This document shows, in pieces, positions 25,801 through 39,600 of a stretch of DNA of 64,000 bases. The translations under genes and the position numbers were made by a program. The notes beneath the pieces were generated by a model. It saw only the letters and a program-made list of their open reading frames with translations. It was not told where the DNA came from and searched no databases. How positions within the stretch are numbered: the first letter of the stretch is position 1; each line of letters opens with the position of its first letter. The DNA comes from Trichoplax sp. H2 (lineage: Eukaryota; Placozoa; Uniplacotomia; Trichoplacea), in the NCBI GenBank assembly GCA_003344405.1, contig NOWV01000121.1, positions 1 through 64,000 on the forward strand. The letters run 5' to 3'.

Positions 25801-27808
25801 TATCATGAAATAACTGCTATGGAGCAAATATAAAATTGGTCATAAAATTTTTAAGTTAGCGTGGATTAGATACGAATGGAACTACCCATAAAAAGATTAA
25901 GATGTAAAACAATTGGCTATTATTAAGCACCAATTATTTGAGTTTGATATACCGTGGCTGAACTCCTATTAATTTTTTAAAGATTATTTGTACGATCACC
26001 TTCGGCACTAAAATGTCGATATTAATGGATATCGATCTAAAGTGGCAATATGATTCTTGTTATGGATATAAGCACGCCTTTAAGTGCGTACCGTATCTCT
26101 CTAATTTTTCTATCAAAGAATTTACTCGAGGCAGATCAATCTTACCAAGGTTTTTTAACGGAAATGATGACAAATTGATTTTTCGAAAGAAGTCGAAAGA
26201 ATAGTTATTTTTCCGAGCCTAAATAATTGTTATGTTAATTAATAGATAATAGTAGTATGTTTATTATCGGTATATGGTAGTTAACGGTAGTGAAGATAAA
26301 ATTATCATTTAATTAACAGAAAGAACGCAGTAAGATAACTTGTACAAATTTTTAGGAACACATCAAAGAACTTTCTACGTATGTAAGCCTAACGATACCC
26401 TTAAAAGCTGGATGATTTTTTAATCTCCACTATATACTTACAGTGTTAATGTGGAAGTACGCTTTGAACTTGAACTGAATGCAGGTATAAGTACATAAGA
26501 GAATTGTAGTGAGAACAAGAGTAAGTGTATATAATAGAATTGATTAAATCTGGAAGCTCACAGCTAAGTCTAAATGCATCTTAGGATTCTATAAGACTGT
26601 TTTGTTAGACCAACAGCAATTGTAAAACATCTACTTAGCTCCTAATTTAAAGAAGTTAAACTTTAGTCTGTAACTTTATACCTACGTGAAAGCTTCTTAG
26701 CTTAGGTAAATTTTTTTACCAACTCTGTTTAAATAATTAGGTGAACTATATCGTGTTTTAGTTAAATTAATAAAGAGTATTTCTGTAGAATTGCTTTAGA
26801 AGTTATAATAAGAAAATTTGAAATTGCTTTATTGCAGCAATGTGTCTAAATAAATCCTCTAGTTTAATAGCCCCGAGTCTTTTAAATAAGTACTCATTAA
26901 GGTGATTGATAATCGTATACATAAATTTAAGTTCATATAATGTCAAATAGACTCATTTTGTTGTCATTTCTTGAGCCATCATAAATCGTTCCAAAATGAG
27001 TCGACAATTCTATATCTTTCACTGCTATAACTATAAAATCTGCGTTTACGTTGGTCTAAAATAAGCACATATCTATTATGCCATGTCAAAAATAGGATGC
27101 AGACGATACTTAGCATTGTAGCACTGTAGCTTGTACTCTGAATATTCAGTATAATATAACCAACTGTATTCGATGTTATTTACATAATTGCATTTAATTT
27201 TAAGATATGCAGTTAACCAAAGAATTTTATGAGTATTTAAGTTCCTGTCAAATATTTCACAAGTAGCCTATTAACTTGATTCTACTGTATAATAGCACAT
27301 TGTAAATATTCTCAATTCTTAATAGATCTTGCAATGAAATATTCTCACCTTAGGCATTAACACTAGATTAATTTTTTTATTTGATAAGTTGTGAATTTGA
27401 CTTCATACATTTTAATTAACTTTGCTAATCTCATAGAAATTGTAGTGCCTCTAGCTGTGTAACCCGGTAGCTAGTGTTCTCTCTTTATGCAATAAATAAG
27501 TAAGTCGTAAGACTAAGAATTTTTATCAAAGACTAACCAATAGCATCAGAAGTCAATTGTTTTGACTAATGATGCGTGTATCAAATCTCCTATTGAGTGA
27601 ATAAATAATCACTGCTGCCGATTGGATAAAGTTATGCTACGGTGTCTATCAAGGATTCATATTAACTATAATATTTTCATAATCATTCCCTATTTTTTAA
27701 GTCCCTGACTGCCAGAATTTTCCCGTTTCTATCACAAAAAGAAGGAAAAAAGAATTAAAGTTTTTCAGCTAACAATTAAAAACTGGGACGACGTTTCTTT
27801 GGAACAAA
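25801..27808. other. Intergenic region between small membrane protein genes
   Basis: No supported gene. A 63-codon plus-strand frame at 26013-26204 has mixed composition but no recognisable motif, no membrane span and no paralogue in the window, so I do not call it. Confidence 0.4.
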
Positions 27809-28021
27809 ATGTCTTCAATTCAGTATCAGAATATAACTAGTGAAGATTTCATTCCTGCTGCAACTGTAAAAATTACCAAGCGTTACAGACGTAGTAGAAG
27901 AAGACCAATGGTAAAGAATGAGGTGCAAGTCCATTTAGTTGTAGCGTATTTAATAGTAGCGCTGTTTGTCATTGCGATGATTGGATTATTGGCGTATCTG
28001 TATCGAGAACAGCCGCAATAG
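27809..28021 (+). CDS. Small tail-anchored membrane protein, family member 3 (70 aa)
   Basis: Unrecognised protein, the longest of the three paralogues. Residues 1-20 carry the SSxxY...DFxP pattern shared with the 66-aa member. A strongly basic patch (KRYRRSRRRP, 24-33) follows, then the conserved membrane block from His42 with a hydrophobic span to about residue 65, and a five-residue end (REQPQ). The basic patch next to the membrane predicts a cytosolic N-terminus, and the C-terminal position of the only span predicts post-translational (tail-anchor) insertion. The ATG is preceded by AAA, a reasonable eukaryotic start context. Single coding exon. Function unknown; ER or mitochondrial outer membrane are possible homes. 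Confidence 0.65.
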   Translation: MSSIQYQNITSEDFIPAATVKITKRYRRSRRRPMVKNEVQVHLVVAYLIVALFVIAMIGLLAYLYREQPQ

Positions 28022-29068
28022 CATTTAGCTTCAATAAGAATCGTATACTAAACTGGGTGATGTAGTAATAGTTAATTAATATAACCGTATGAATCATTCC
28101 ACAACATCAGTGCTTATCTTCTTTACGGTTATATTGCAGATATAATTGCAATAAGACTTCTCTCAATAATAGTAACCTGGATATAGTAACACCATAGCTT
28201 TCTTTTCCAATTTCTATTTCGATGGATTGTAATTGAAAATATGATAACTAGAGCATCCGAAACGTCATACTTATACCAATATATTTATATTTATCAAACA
28301 TAAACTGCAATGGAAGGTTTAACTTCTAGTTTCCATCCAAAGCTGTCTTTCTTACAATTTCATATCAATCTAAATATAAAGCACCGTAATGTCTCTTACA
28401 ACATTTTCAAGATTATCCGATTATTACAGCAAATAATTAGATAAAAAATAGTTGCCTAATACTTTATACTTATTAATTACATATTACAAATAGACTATAT
28501 TTTGAGGCACTTCATTCTTATTTCAATCAGAACTTTTTTCTGATAAGAATAAACGATTAGTGCAATCGTGCTGACATTGTTTTAAGTGCGATCAGATCTA
28601 TCAATAAAAGATTGCGGGATGATCACTTTGCAATCCATCCCAATTGAATGCAGTTTATAATGCTACCATTATTACGACTGTATTACTTTGTATATGGATT
28701 ATGTCAACATGTTTACTTTGTCTTCGTTTTCATTTCGATGGCCAAATATTAGAAATACATTGAATTACAAAAAGTTTTTGATTATGTATCAAATTAACCT
28801 GCCTAGCTTTAATTTTAACGAATATTCTTTTATCTTGATATTGAAATATAATATAAATCTTTGTAGCAACATTTTAATAGTGATAAGATTATGAGTGTAT
28901 TCTATCTAAAACTGAATTTTAATAGAAATATTTCAAAGGAACTGCATCATTCATTTATCGACTGTACGCAGAATTTAATAATGTAGCAACACACGAACAC
29001 TTGAAAGATTATATTAACGCTCGCCAAGATTTTATTGATAACCTGTGAGAACTAAATCATTACAGTAA
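28022..29068. other. Intergenic region, no gene seen
   Basis: AT-rich, no supported exon. The 68-codon frame at 28688-28894 is dominated by Ile, Asn and Phe codons typical of random AT-rich DNA. Confidence 0.4.
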
Positions 29069-30806
29069 AACGGTCAAATAGTTATAGCAGACTTTCACAA
29101 CCCTTAATTATATTGATAAACTAATCCTAATTTTAGCTAATGTGCTTTAATATGTAATACGCTTTCTTTTATGGTTATGTGGTAGATTTTTAACTAATGT
29201 ATCGGAATAAATTTCGAGATTGTTATGCAAATGTGATAAACTGCTAGCTTTAAATAAATCACTTAATGATTTTTTAAAGATGACTGATTAACATTACCGC
29301 ACTGCACAACTTCATTACCTAACAATCATAAATGAAGGGTTAGCAGATATGTTCGTAAATTGTTATTTAGTTTAATAATGGTACGCAGCTTGCTATATAC
29401 AGCACTATATTTGTTCAAATACTGAGGTGTGCTCATGTAATTTCAATAAGACAGTGAGATCGTAAAATCAAACTTGATGATGGTCATTATTACGAATTTA
29501 CGATACAGTAGATAATTTTAGTGCTACCAAGTTTATCGAAACAAGTTTATTTCATGTGCGAGTACGCCAGAGAGAAAATATTACAGCCTATACCAGTACC
29601 AGTAATCTAGTATACTGTTAAGTGGCACCTTGAACAAAGTCTTGTTTAATAGCGGATAGAAATAGCTAAGATTCGAAGAGTGTTTAACTGATACAGGTAA
29701 TGATTTAAACGGAATAAAATGGTNNNNNNNNNNNNNNNNNNNNAACGGTCAAATAGTTATAGCAGACTTTCACAACCTTAATTATATTGATAAACTAATC
29801 CTAATGTTAACTAATGTGCTTTAATATGTAATACGCTTTCTTTTATGGTTATATGGTAGATTTTTAACTAATGTATCGGAATAAATTTCGAGATTATTAT
29901 GCAAATGTGATAAACTGCCAGCTTTTAATAAATCACTTAATGATTTTTTTAAAATGACTGATTAACATTACCGCACTGCACAACTTCATTACCTAACAAT
30001 CATAAATGAAGGGTTAGCAGATATGTTCGTAAATTGTTATTTAGTTCAATAAGGGACATCTCTACGCTTATATCTGTCGACTATAGAGTCCGAAACTAGT
30101 TCGTACCTGTTTCAGAAATGTTCAACCATTGTTATATTCAGCATTAACGGTTAACAGTGAAGTTCTTTAACGCGCAGTATAAGTCGTACGGCGTATACTA
30201 TACATTTTTCAGTGGCTATACCCTACTCCCACAGGATTATGAAGTAAAAATTACAAGTACATACAGTAAGCGAAGTATAACAAGCGTGGGCTCGCCAGAT
30301 ATTTATTTTTCGCTACATAATATCGCTATTACCGTCAGTCCTAAGTTAGTCCTAATTCTTACTGCATCATAACTACAGATTTGCTTAACTACACGTAGAA
30401 CTCTTATTAAAAGCCAATTCACTATCGCGAGCTAATTTCAAAGAACATAGCTCACTCTAATAATGGTACGCAGCTTGCTATACAGCACTATATTTGTTTA
30501 AATACTGAGGTGTGCTCATGTAATTTTAATAAGACAGTGAGATTGTAAAATCAAACTTGATGATGGTCATTATTACGAATTTACGATACAGTAGATAATT
30601 TTAGTGCTACCAAGTTTATCGAAACAAGTTTTTTTCATGTGCGAGTACGCCAGGGAGAAAATATTACAGCCTATACCAGTACCAGTAATCTAGTATACCG
30701 TTAAGTGGCACCTTGAACAAAGTCTTGTTTAATAGCGGATAGAAATAGCTAAGATTCGAAGAGTGTTTAACCGATACAGGTAATGATTTAAACGGAATAA
30801 AATGGT
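29069..30806. repeat. Segment duplicated around an assembly gap
   Basis: Copy 1 (29069-29723) ends directly at a run of 20 N (29724-29743), and copy 2 (29744-30806) starts directly after it with the same first bases. The copies are nearly identical apart from scattered substitutions, a few 1-2 base indels, and about 408 extra bases in copy 2. Copy boundaries that coincide exactly with the gap edges are what one expects when two haplotype contigs are scaffolded end to end, so this is probably an assembly duplicate and not a true tandem repeat. No gene is seen in either copy. Confidence 0.8.
30053..30457. mobile_element. 405-bp insertion present in only one copy of the duplicated segment
   Basis: Relative to copy 1 at 29069-29723, copy 2 has 408 extra bases. 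Its left edge follows TAA (30050-30052) and its right edge is followed by TAA (30458-30460), consistent with a 3-bp target duplication. The insert starts GGGACATC and ends GCTCACTC; I see no terminal inverted repeats, poly-A tail or transposase frame. It may be a non-autonomous transposon, or simply an old indel whose deletion removed it from the other haplotype. An open frame inside (30157-30372) has only a non-ATG start and no recognisable motif. Confidence 0.35.
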
Positions 30807-33682
30807 TTCAAGAAAATTGAAACATGAATTGGAACATTAACCGACTTAGAGCTTAGCCAAAGATTTACAGAACGCCTTATTGTACAGGTACCGTACCAGG
30901 TTTAAGCGGGTACACTAATCAGTTACTTGACAGCTTAGGCTCATATACTTAGGCTCGAAAACATCAGGAACAGGACGAAGATTCTGCAACTAGAGAAGCA
31001 GGCACATCAATATAAGGAAAGGAGATAGGAAAATTTTAAAGGGTTGACGGGTTGTAAGAAAATTTGACTTTAAAAGCAAACAGAATTGCCATGATACAGA
31101 CAATAAAGAGCCATTTGTCATGCTAGACGATGCACAAAGTGGCTTTCGTGTCTTTAGGACGATGATAACTCGCTTGACTTCATCTCAAATATACGTATTA
31201 GTATATTTTGATAATTAAAATTTATGACTTTCTTCAATTTGAATTACTTACTCGTATTTGCCATTCCCCCGCTTGTAAACTTAAATTGTAAATGAGCTTA
31301 CTTTTTCTATCATAGAATATGTTGATTTTACAGCAACGTAATCGACTTATAAAACCGTATTCTATTTGAGCACTCCTTCAAACATTTTGACGAGTAAATG
31401 CGATTTTTGTACAATACGGCGACTCATTCAAATAATTTTAATAATTTCCCACTTTTCGTATGACTTGGGAGCCAAAATATTCCGTGATAGAAATAGTAAA
31501 CTTTTAATAGCTTAAGCTCCCGTAAGAAAGATAATGCTGAATACGAGTAATATATCTAGGTACTTTAAATTAACAAAAAATTTCGAAGTCTCGAAATATT
31601 TGAATATACCTATGCACTATTAGGTTAAAACCAGGTAAGAATCATTTTTCCGGGCGTTCAAAAGGCATTATATATTAAACCACAGAGGTAAAAGCCTATC
31701 GATTATCCTCTACATCTTCGGTATTTGTTGTATGTTAATAAATTGATTCTTAAAAATGTTATATGGACTAATTTACTGTCTTAAGAATCTGTAAAAAAGC
31801 ATAACGGTATCTGGCCTTTGATACAGTAATCATGATTCAACTGGGCTTGTGTGTGATCGTGAAAGTGCGCTTTGATTAATTACCGAAGTAGTGAATATAG
31901 TGGGATCGCCTTGTCATTTACATCATTGTAGTATAGTACCGGTACATAATTTTTAACCTAGTAGTTACAGAGTAATTTACAGAGCTAAACTGTACCAGAT
32001 CAATAGTCTATGGCTATTAAATATTTATACACGTAGTTACTAAACAGCTTCTGACAACGCCTGCGTTTATTTTCCATAATTACATTTATAGATTATAAAT
32101 TGCAATTAAAGCGGAAGTGCTACCGTCATAGTCGTCCGTAACATAAGCATATACCGTATAATTTGGTTAATTCAATTATTTTTGTTCATGTTTTTCAGCA
32201 ATAAGTATTATTACAAAAATGGAGACGTGCGTATTGATATACAATATAGTACTAAGGTGCTAAATACTCCTGATCAATATGTTCTACTTGTATTTTTATA
32301 CTCTACTGTCTGTAGATCATTGTGATCACTTACGCTGAGTTATGCGCAACATCAGTTGTTAGATGTTAGATCTGAACGTATACTGATATCTGTTAAGATA
32401 GAATACAATATGCATAAGTACTTTATGTCTCCCATTTAAAATTAAACTTAAAGCCTGCGGCGACGTTATAATTCATTATAGTCATTACATTGTTAGTCTA
32501 TGAAAAGAAGAATATCCCTATGCAAATAATCATATTTTATTCTTTAATAGGCAAACATCATATCCCTACTAAAAGCACTATATGTCTGTAGTCGTATTGT
32601 GTCCGTATATTTATAATCACTCTGAATGATGTAGGCAATTGACGTACTGTAAATGTAGTTTAATTTCATCAATGAACTTAATCAGGAACGAAATTTTAAC
32701 ACAACAGCAACAATCAAGTACTGACTTAGATGAAATTTATGACTGTACTGTACATTGTACAGTGTATAGTATAAGCCTACATAAGACCATATTAGCTTAT
32801 CATAAGAATGAAAAATAAATTGTATGCTGTTTCCTTACAAACTAATCACTACTTACAATAAAATACGGCAATACAACAGTAGTAATAAGACGATAATCTA
32901 TTTTAGAAATTGATATACGTTTTAGACTGTCTTTCATGCTAGGATTAGGGTCAACAAATTTTTCAACGCTGTTATGGATTACACTGTAATATACGTTGCT
33001 CGGGAGATGTAGTGTACTGTATTTAATGTATTGCTATGGCTAATTATAACAATTATTAATCTAGGCTGTCAGTTGACTCCTCCTTTTAATTATGTTTTTA
33101 TAGTAATATCGAAGAATAGAAAATAATTTATATATAGATGTGATGCATAACAATACTTTTAGCTAGAAAATGGAGAGATTCACCATAATTTAAAACCCTC
33201 CTTCTACTGTCGTGTCTACTTATGCGTATACGTTATTGACGTGCATTGTAGTCCTTAATAAACAAAAGAAAGTGTACTGGGCTTCCGCTGGTGCGTTTAT
33301 TCTATGCACTTCTATGTCAAATAGCATTTTATACTTCTGTCTTAGACTATTTTCTCACTAACACCTGTAGATAACAAATCAATGAATTTTACGTCCTAAA
33401 AGTTGGTGTTACGAAGCAGTTGACTTTCCAAAGAATAATATTAAGAAAAATCATTAAATCTTAACCCTGTATTTTTTAGTTCTTCTTTTTTACCAAATGG
33501 ATGATAATTAACTTACACATATTGTAGTCTAAGAAATAATTTGATTTCATTAGGCCGCCCTTATTAAATTATTTAAACATCTTCGCATAAAATCATCCTA
33601 GTTTTCTGTTTAGTCAATTCTTTGATTTATTTGGTTATTAGTACTTTACTATTTAACCGAAGAAACCAAACTTAACTTCACT
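30807..33682. other. Intergenic region upstream of aminopeptidase copy 3
   Basis: About 2.9 kb of AT-rich sequence with no supported exon on either strand and no further member of the small membrane protein family. The 3' part should include the promoter of the aminopeptidase gene; no specific element is identifiable. Confidence 0.4.
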
Positions 33683-36600
33683 ATGGTATCCCAAACTAAG
33701 TATCACCAGTTACCTAAGGAAGATGAAAGCAAAGAGAACGAAGGAGAAATGGGCGAACAGAAGCAAGGTCAAGTGACTATTAACTATTTTTGTGGTCGTC
33801 GTCAAGTACCACGGAAAGACTTCTACTTGATCATGGTTACTTTAATCGTCGTCTCAATGATTCTACTTGCGCTGTTTATTACCGCCGCTGCTCGACATCA
33901 TAAATCTCAAAGGCCATCGCAAAAGCACGGACATTCAAGAGTCACTCCATCACCGACTTTGCCTTTTCCCTATAAAAGTTTTCGATTACCGGCGTACATT
34001 CGTCCAAACCATTATTTAATTGACTTGCGCCCGAACTATGATCAGCTAACAACTGCTGGTAACGTTTCAATCAACGTTACCAGTAGTAAAAAATCGAATT
34101 TTATTATTTTACACAAGAAACATGTCAACATTCTTGATGTTAAAGTCTCAGAATTAAATAGCAAGAAAGATATCAAAGTCATAAAAACTGATGAATATCA
34201 CAAATATAATTTCTACTACATCAAGTTAGAACACTACTTACAACCTAATAAAGGCTATCTTATTCACGTAAGATTTACAAGTCAAATAAAGACTAAAATA
34301 CTTCATGGATTGTATCGCAGTCATTACCGAGCAGCAAGCGGAATGACCAGGTTATATATCTCTTATTAAATTATATTTTTTAATTGACGTATGTTATTGA
34401 AGTATGTTAATACTAAATGACTAAGATTGGAGTATAGCGTTTTATTAATTTGATTGAACTTCAGTTTCTTCAGTGCAAATAGTGTAGCGAAAAATATAGC
34501 TCTATTATAGCATTACTGTTAATATGCGATTTATGTTAACTATTTTGCTCCTGCTAGCAGAAGATAATAATTAAAGTTTCAAATTGTTATATTCTACAAT
34601 AAATTACTGTACCGTAGACCGTAGATAAATATAATCATTCTAATGTAAAGAATACTGATTTCATCTTTTAAGTTCGGGTAAATTTCCTATCTCCCACGAC
34701 TACTTCAAGTTCAAACTACCGATCATTTGTTTATTAATTTTACAGTATAATGACCACACTCGTTTCGGCAGTGATAATTGTTTGATTATTCTCAAGCTAT
34801 GATTAAATTCTGTACCGTCCATACTCCCGTAAATTGTTAAGCATATCTTCATTATGATGGATTATATTTATGATGTAAAAATGGTTATATATATTTATCT
34901 ATGTTATAATTACAATTGCTCATTATAAATCGTTATATCACATTAAATCATTATAAGACTCACACTAGATAGACATTATTAGAGGGGAAACCTGTAAGAA
35001 AAGCCTGAAACGGTAGGTGATTTACTTTACTAATAAGTATTACCTTTTTCTGTTACAGATATTTGTACAGTACCCACTTGGAAGCCACTCACGCTCGAGA
35101 AATATTTCCTTGTTTTGACGAACCAGCTATGAAAGCAATTTTCACACTGACAATCACTTCACCTCCTGGCTATACAGCTATTTCCAACAGTGAAATTCAT
35201 AAGAAGAAAGTTTTACAGAATAATTATACATTAAATGAATTTCATCCTACTCCTCCAATGAGCACTTACTTAGTTGCCTTGGTAGTATCTGATTTTAAAA
35301 ACCTTGAAGGAAGAACTATAAATAACGTTCGCGTAAGTCAATCTCAATTTTACCATCATATCCGTTTTCCTGTATCACATAATTATTGTTTAAATTTAGG
35401 TTAGAACATGGGCAAATCCGCTTATGTACAAGTATACGAACTATTCGTTACATGTAACAATGAAGGTCATCCCTTTCTATGGAAAAACGTTCGGGGTAGC
35501 CTATCCTTTGCCTAAGATGGGTATATATGGTTTACTTTGATAATTTTACACGTATTAATTAGCTCATTTACGTCTATTTCGGTATTAAAGTATATAGATT
35601 TATATGTTTCTTCTTATATAATATAATGTAAAGACTACTAATCAAATCTTATTTGAATTAGATCTGGTTGCTATACCGGAATTTGCTGCTGGAGCTATGG
35701 AAAACTGGGGATTAATCTTATACAGGGAAACATCAATGATATATAATAAATGGGTTAATACTTTGCGTACAAAGCAGTGGGTAACTGTTGTAGTTGCACA
35801 TGAATTAGCACATCAGGTATAGTACAACCTATTTTCGTATTTATATTAGATGAACCTAAATTCATTTCTTTAGGTAGGGTATATTATAATTTTGCTTAAT
35901 ACAATCTAATTAGATCACTATTTTCTGGCTTTATAGTTATCTTAAATTGTATTGTACTAAGTGTTCTTTCTGCTTAAGTTGTATTACTGTACTAATATAT
36001 ATTATTTATTTTCTACTGAATATCTTTCTTGATTTATTATACTAGTGGTTTGGAAACTTAGTAACGATGAAATGGTGGAGTGATATTTGGCTTAATGAAG
36101 GTTTTGCAGCCTTTATGGAACATATTGGAACAAATCATGTTGCCCCTGAATTTCAAATGGTAGAATAATATTTACGATGAATTTTGTTAATTTGCTGTTT
36201 GGTCATATATAATTATGGACTCTTAGGACAATAATTGTTATTTATCTATCTCATGTTCTAACTAGTATGTTGTATACATAGATGAAGCAGTTTCTATTGC
36301 GAAATTTTCGTCGGGCACAGTATGCTGATAGTCTTCCTACGATACATCCTCTTGTATCTACGGCAACTAATAGCGATCAGATCGAGTCCTTATTTGACAG
36401 TATTTCCTATAAAAAGGTAGTCAAGACAAACTACTTTGTCGAAGAATTACAAACTGCTATTTCATAGTATAATTCTACAATATTATGCTGTGTAGTCATG
36501 CTATCTATTGGCTAATGTAGGGAAGTTGCCTTATAAGAATGGTGCGGGATTATTTAGGCATAACAAACTTTAATCAAGGAATTCGCCATTATTTATCTAC

Positions 36601-39600
36601 ATATAAGTATAAGAATGCAGATCATAATAACCTATGGCAGGCTCTACAATGGGCAAGTAAAATTTGATTGATTTTATTTTTATGATGAAGGGATTAGGTA
36701 CACCTGTTTACCATCTGGATATATACGTACAACATTTACTAAGTTGAGGCTTTTAAAATAATAGGCTAGCCATGGTAAAGTTAATATCTCTTCGATGATG
36801 AGTACTTGGGCCTTGCAACCTGGCTATCCAGTAGTAACTCTTGGAAGTCATAATAACAATGGTACAGCAACTATTAGTCAGCAAAGATTTCTGTCCGTTC
36901 GAAAATCGAAATCTGGGGATTACGGGTCGATAACTGCCTCGTGAGTAGATGCGGTCACTATTTTTATAATATTCAAAGAAGTCTTTCAAGAATTAGGCAG
37001 CAACATAGCATTAGCTTAAAGTTATTACGAAGATACAGTCGGAAATGCAAATTGTTTATATATCTACGTGCTATAACTTTCTATCTATTTCGATAAGCGA
37101 TACTAGCGATGTTTGTACTTCGATCTTGGCACGTGAGATTTAAAAATAAATTAGATATTAAATTCGCTAATATTAATATTATCTTATCATTTTAACCAAT
37201 ACCAGGTCCCTTTGGCATATTCCCATATCATTTCAGACAAAAAATAACCGGACTGGTAAATTCATGTTGTTGAAAAGGGCCGGTATGTTTCAAGATAACT
37301 AAAATACATCAATGCAATATATATATCAATTAACTATCGGTATCAGCCGGATAGAATTTCGTAGCTATTAACTGCAAATCATTAAATAAACATAAATTGT
37401 AACTTGGTAGCTAGTACTACCTTTTAGAATGTTTTCATATATATTTGATCAAAGCAGTGAATAGCCAATTTGCACCGTGTGCATAATTGCTAGGCGCTAT
37501 CAACCGAGTATTCGTGAATACTAGTAGTATTTTCTAATTTGTTTTAATAAATCATAAATGTTTATTTCAGATATTTTTCCGTGGAAAAATACTGATGGAT
37601 GGATAAAATTGAACTCTAACCAAATCGGCTATTTTACTGTTAATTATAACATCCAAAATTGGAATTCGCTGACAGATCAGTTAAAGAAAGATTTTTTGGT
37701 AATACATTGAAATTGAATAAATACAATAGCTTTATGATAGTAAAATAGACCATCAAACTGTTCCATCTATTTAAAATCTAGGACCAAAAATAAATACATT
37801 TGCGATTATAAACTAATACATAATAGTTTTATATTTATACTCGTACGATAGTATGATGATTTATTTGGGAAAAGGTATTCCACTTGCGTTATTATATTCT
37901 TAAAAATTGAACTATAACGCCAACTAAATCGGTATTAAGCGAAAATTATTGAATTTACGAACGAAATTAGACAATTATCGCTATTACCGTAAAAATTGTC
38001 GGAATGTTTATAAGTTATTCATTAATTCAGTATGATGACCAAATTATTGCGACTTTTTGATATTACAGGTGTTCAATGACATAGATCGCTATCAGCTCTT
38101 AGGCGACACTTACATGTTAGCTAGGTATGTGAGAACATATTGCGGATATTGTAAGATATGCAATGCATTAACCAAACCGGGAAACTGTTATCAAATAGGC
38201 CTGGCCTGCTAACCATAAAAGTCTTCCTTAATATGACAACCTACCTATTTAAAGAAAAAAATTATCTTCCCCTATACGCCGGTTTATATAGTTTAAGCGC
38301 AATCAAGCAGGCGATGTCATATAACAAAATTATCCACCAAAAATTCGAGGTAACTGTTTAATGATCAAATGTTAAATAGTTTGCTTTCCTATAAATTTTT
38401 AAAACCTTGACGTAATTATTAAAAAGATCCAGAAAATAAACTACAGTGCATAGACTGCCATTATTAATAATCGATTATTGATTTCTAATTACCATTTATG
38501 GTTAGTAGTCAAATCCTTATTATTGATCTATTATCGTAATAACCAAATCTAGGCATATATCTATCGTTTGATACGACCTCAGATTCAGAGATTAGGCTGG
38601 AAACATCAAGCTTCGTATTTGCAGAGGTAACTAGATTTTATTACTTGTCTTGTTTATCATTATAATTATTAGCGTTCTCTTATTGATATCTACAACTTCA
38701 TGAAGGACTGCAGTTTACTATCACTTTTTTCATCTATAGTTTTCGCGGACTTGTATTTTGATTAATTACTTTATAATCCATCTAGTAAATTACAACATCT
38801 AATTTTGGTCTATGGCGTTCACTACAACGATAGTACAATAAAGTCATATAGTTTATCAGCTTATCATCAGTGGGTTTATAATAATACCAGGTAAGACTTA
38901 ATAATTGCGTATCGCTTGTAGTTTTTAAATTGAAATCAATAATCCAGAATAGGTGATAAAGCTATTGAAGTAGTTTAATCTCAGTAATTCTAAGGATTTA
39001 TGAATACAGTTATTATATTGTAATTGAAAAATTTTATATAAGATAATTTTATATTAGATAACTTAGCGCGATTGTTTCGTATCATAGACTGCCTACGAAA
39101 TTTCGTAGCCTTATCCTATCGGTAGCTATGAAATATGGTGGGCAACCGGCAGAAAAAGTTATGATGGATAAATATTTACATACAAGTTCATCATCTATGA
39201 AACGTTTATACTTTGCAATAATGGCTACATCAAAAGATCCTACATTTCTAAACAAGTATGGAATATAGCTACATAATTAAATAAGCAAATAAGTTTGTGA
39301 AATGAACTGAAAAATGTCTTGTAATAGCAGAAATTAGAAATCTATTAAATGTTAAAATTTTAATCGATCAGAGCAACAGTGCTTCTATACTTTTATATTA
39401 TCTATTTTTGCTTAAGATTTCAATCTTTTCTTGGCTTTTTAGGCTATTGGTCATGACTTTGGATCCCAGTAAAGTAAGAATTGAAGAAACTGTAACGTAT
39501 ATGAGTTCTGTTGCTAGGAATTCTGTCGGATCTAAACTCTGCTGGGAATTCTATAAGAAGCATTTTCAAATTATTCATAAAAGGTATGCAATTATTATTA

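Noticed and set aside
26013-26204. 63-codon frame just downstream of the 41-aa gene.
   Set aside because: No paralogue, motif, membrane span or clear start context; within the chance range for this composition.
30157-30372. 71-codon frame inside the 405-bp insertion, considered as a transposon protein.
   Set aside because: It begins with a non-ATG codon, has no transposase motif, and the insert is too small for an autonomous element.
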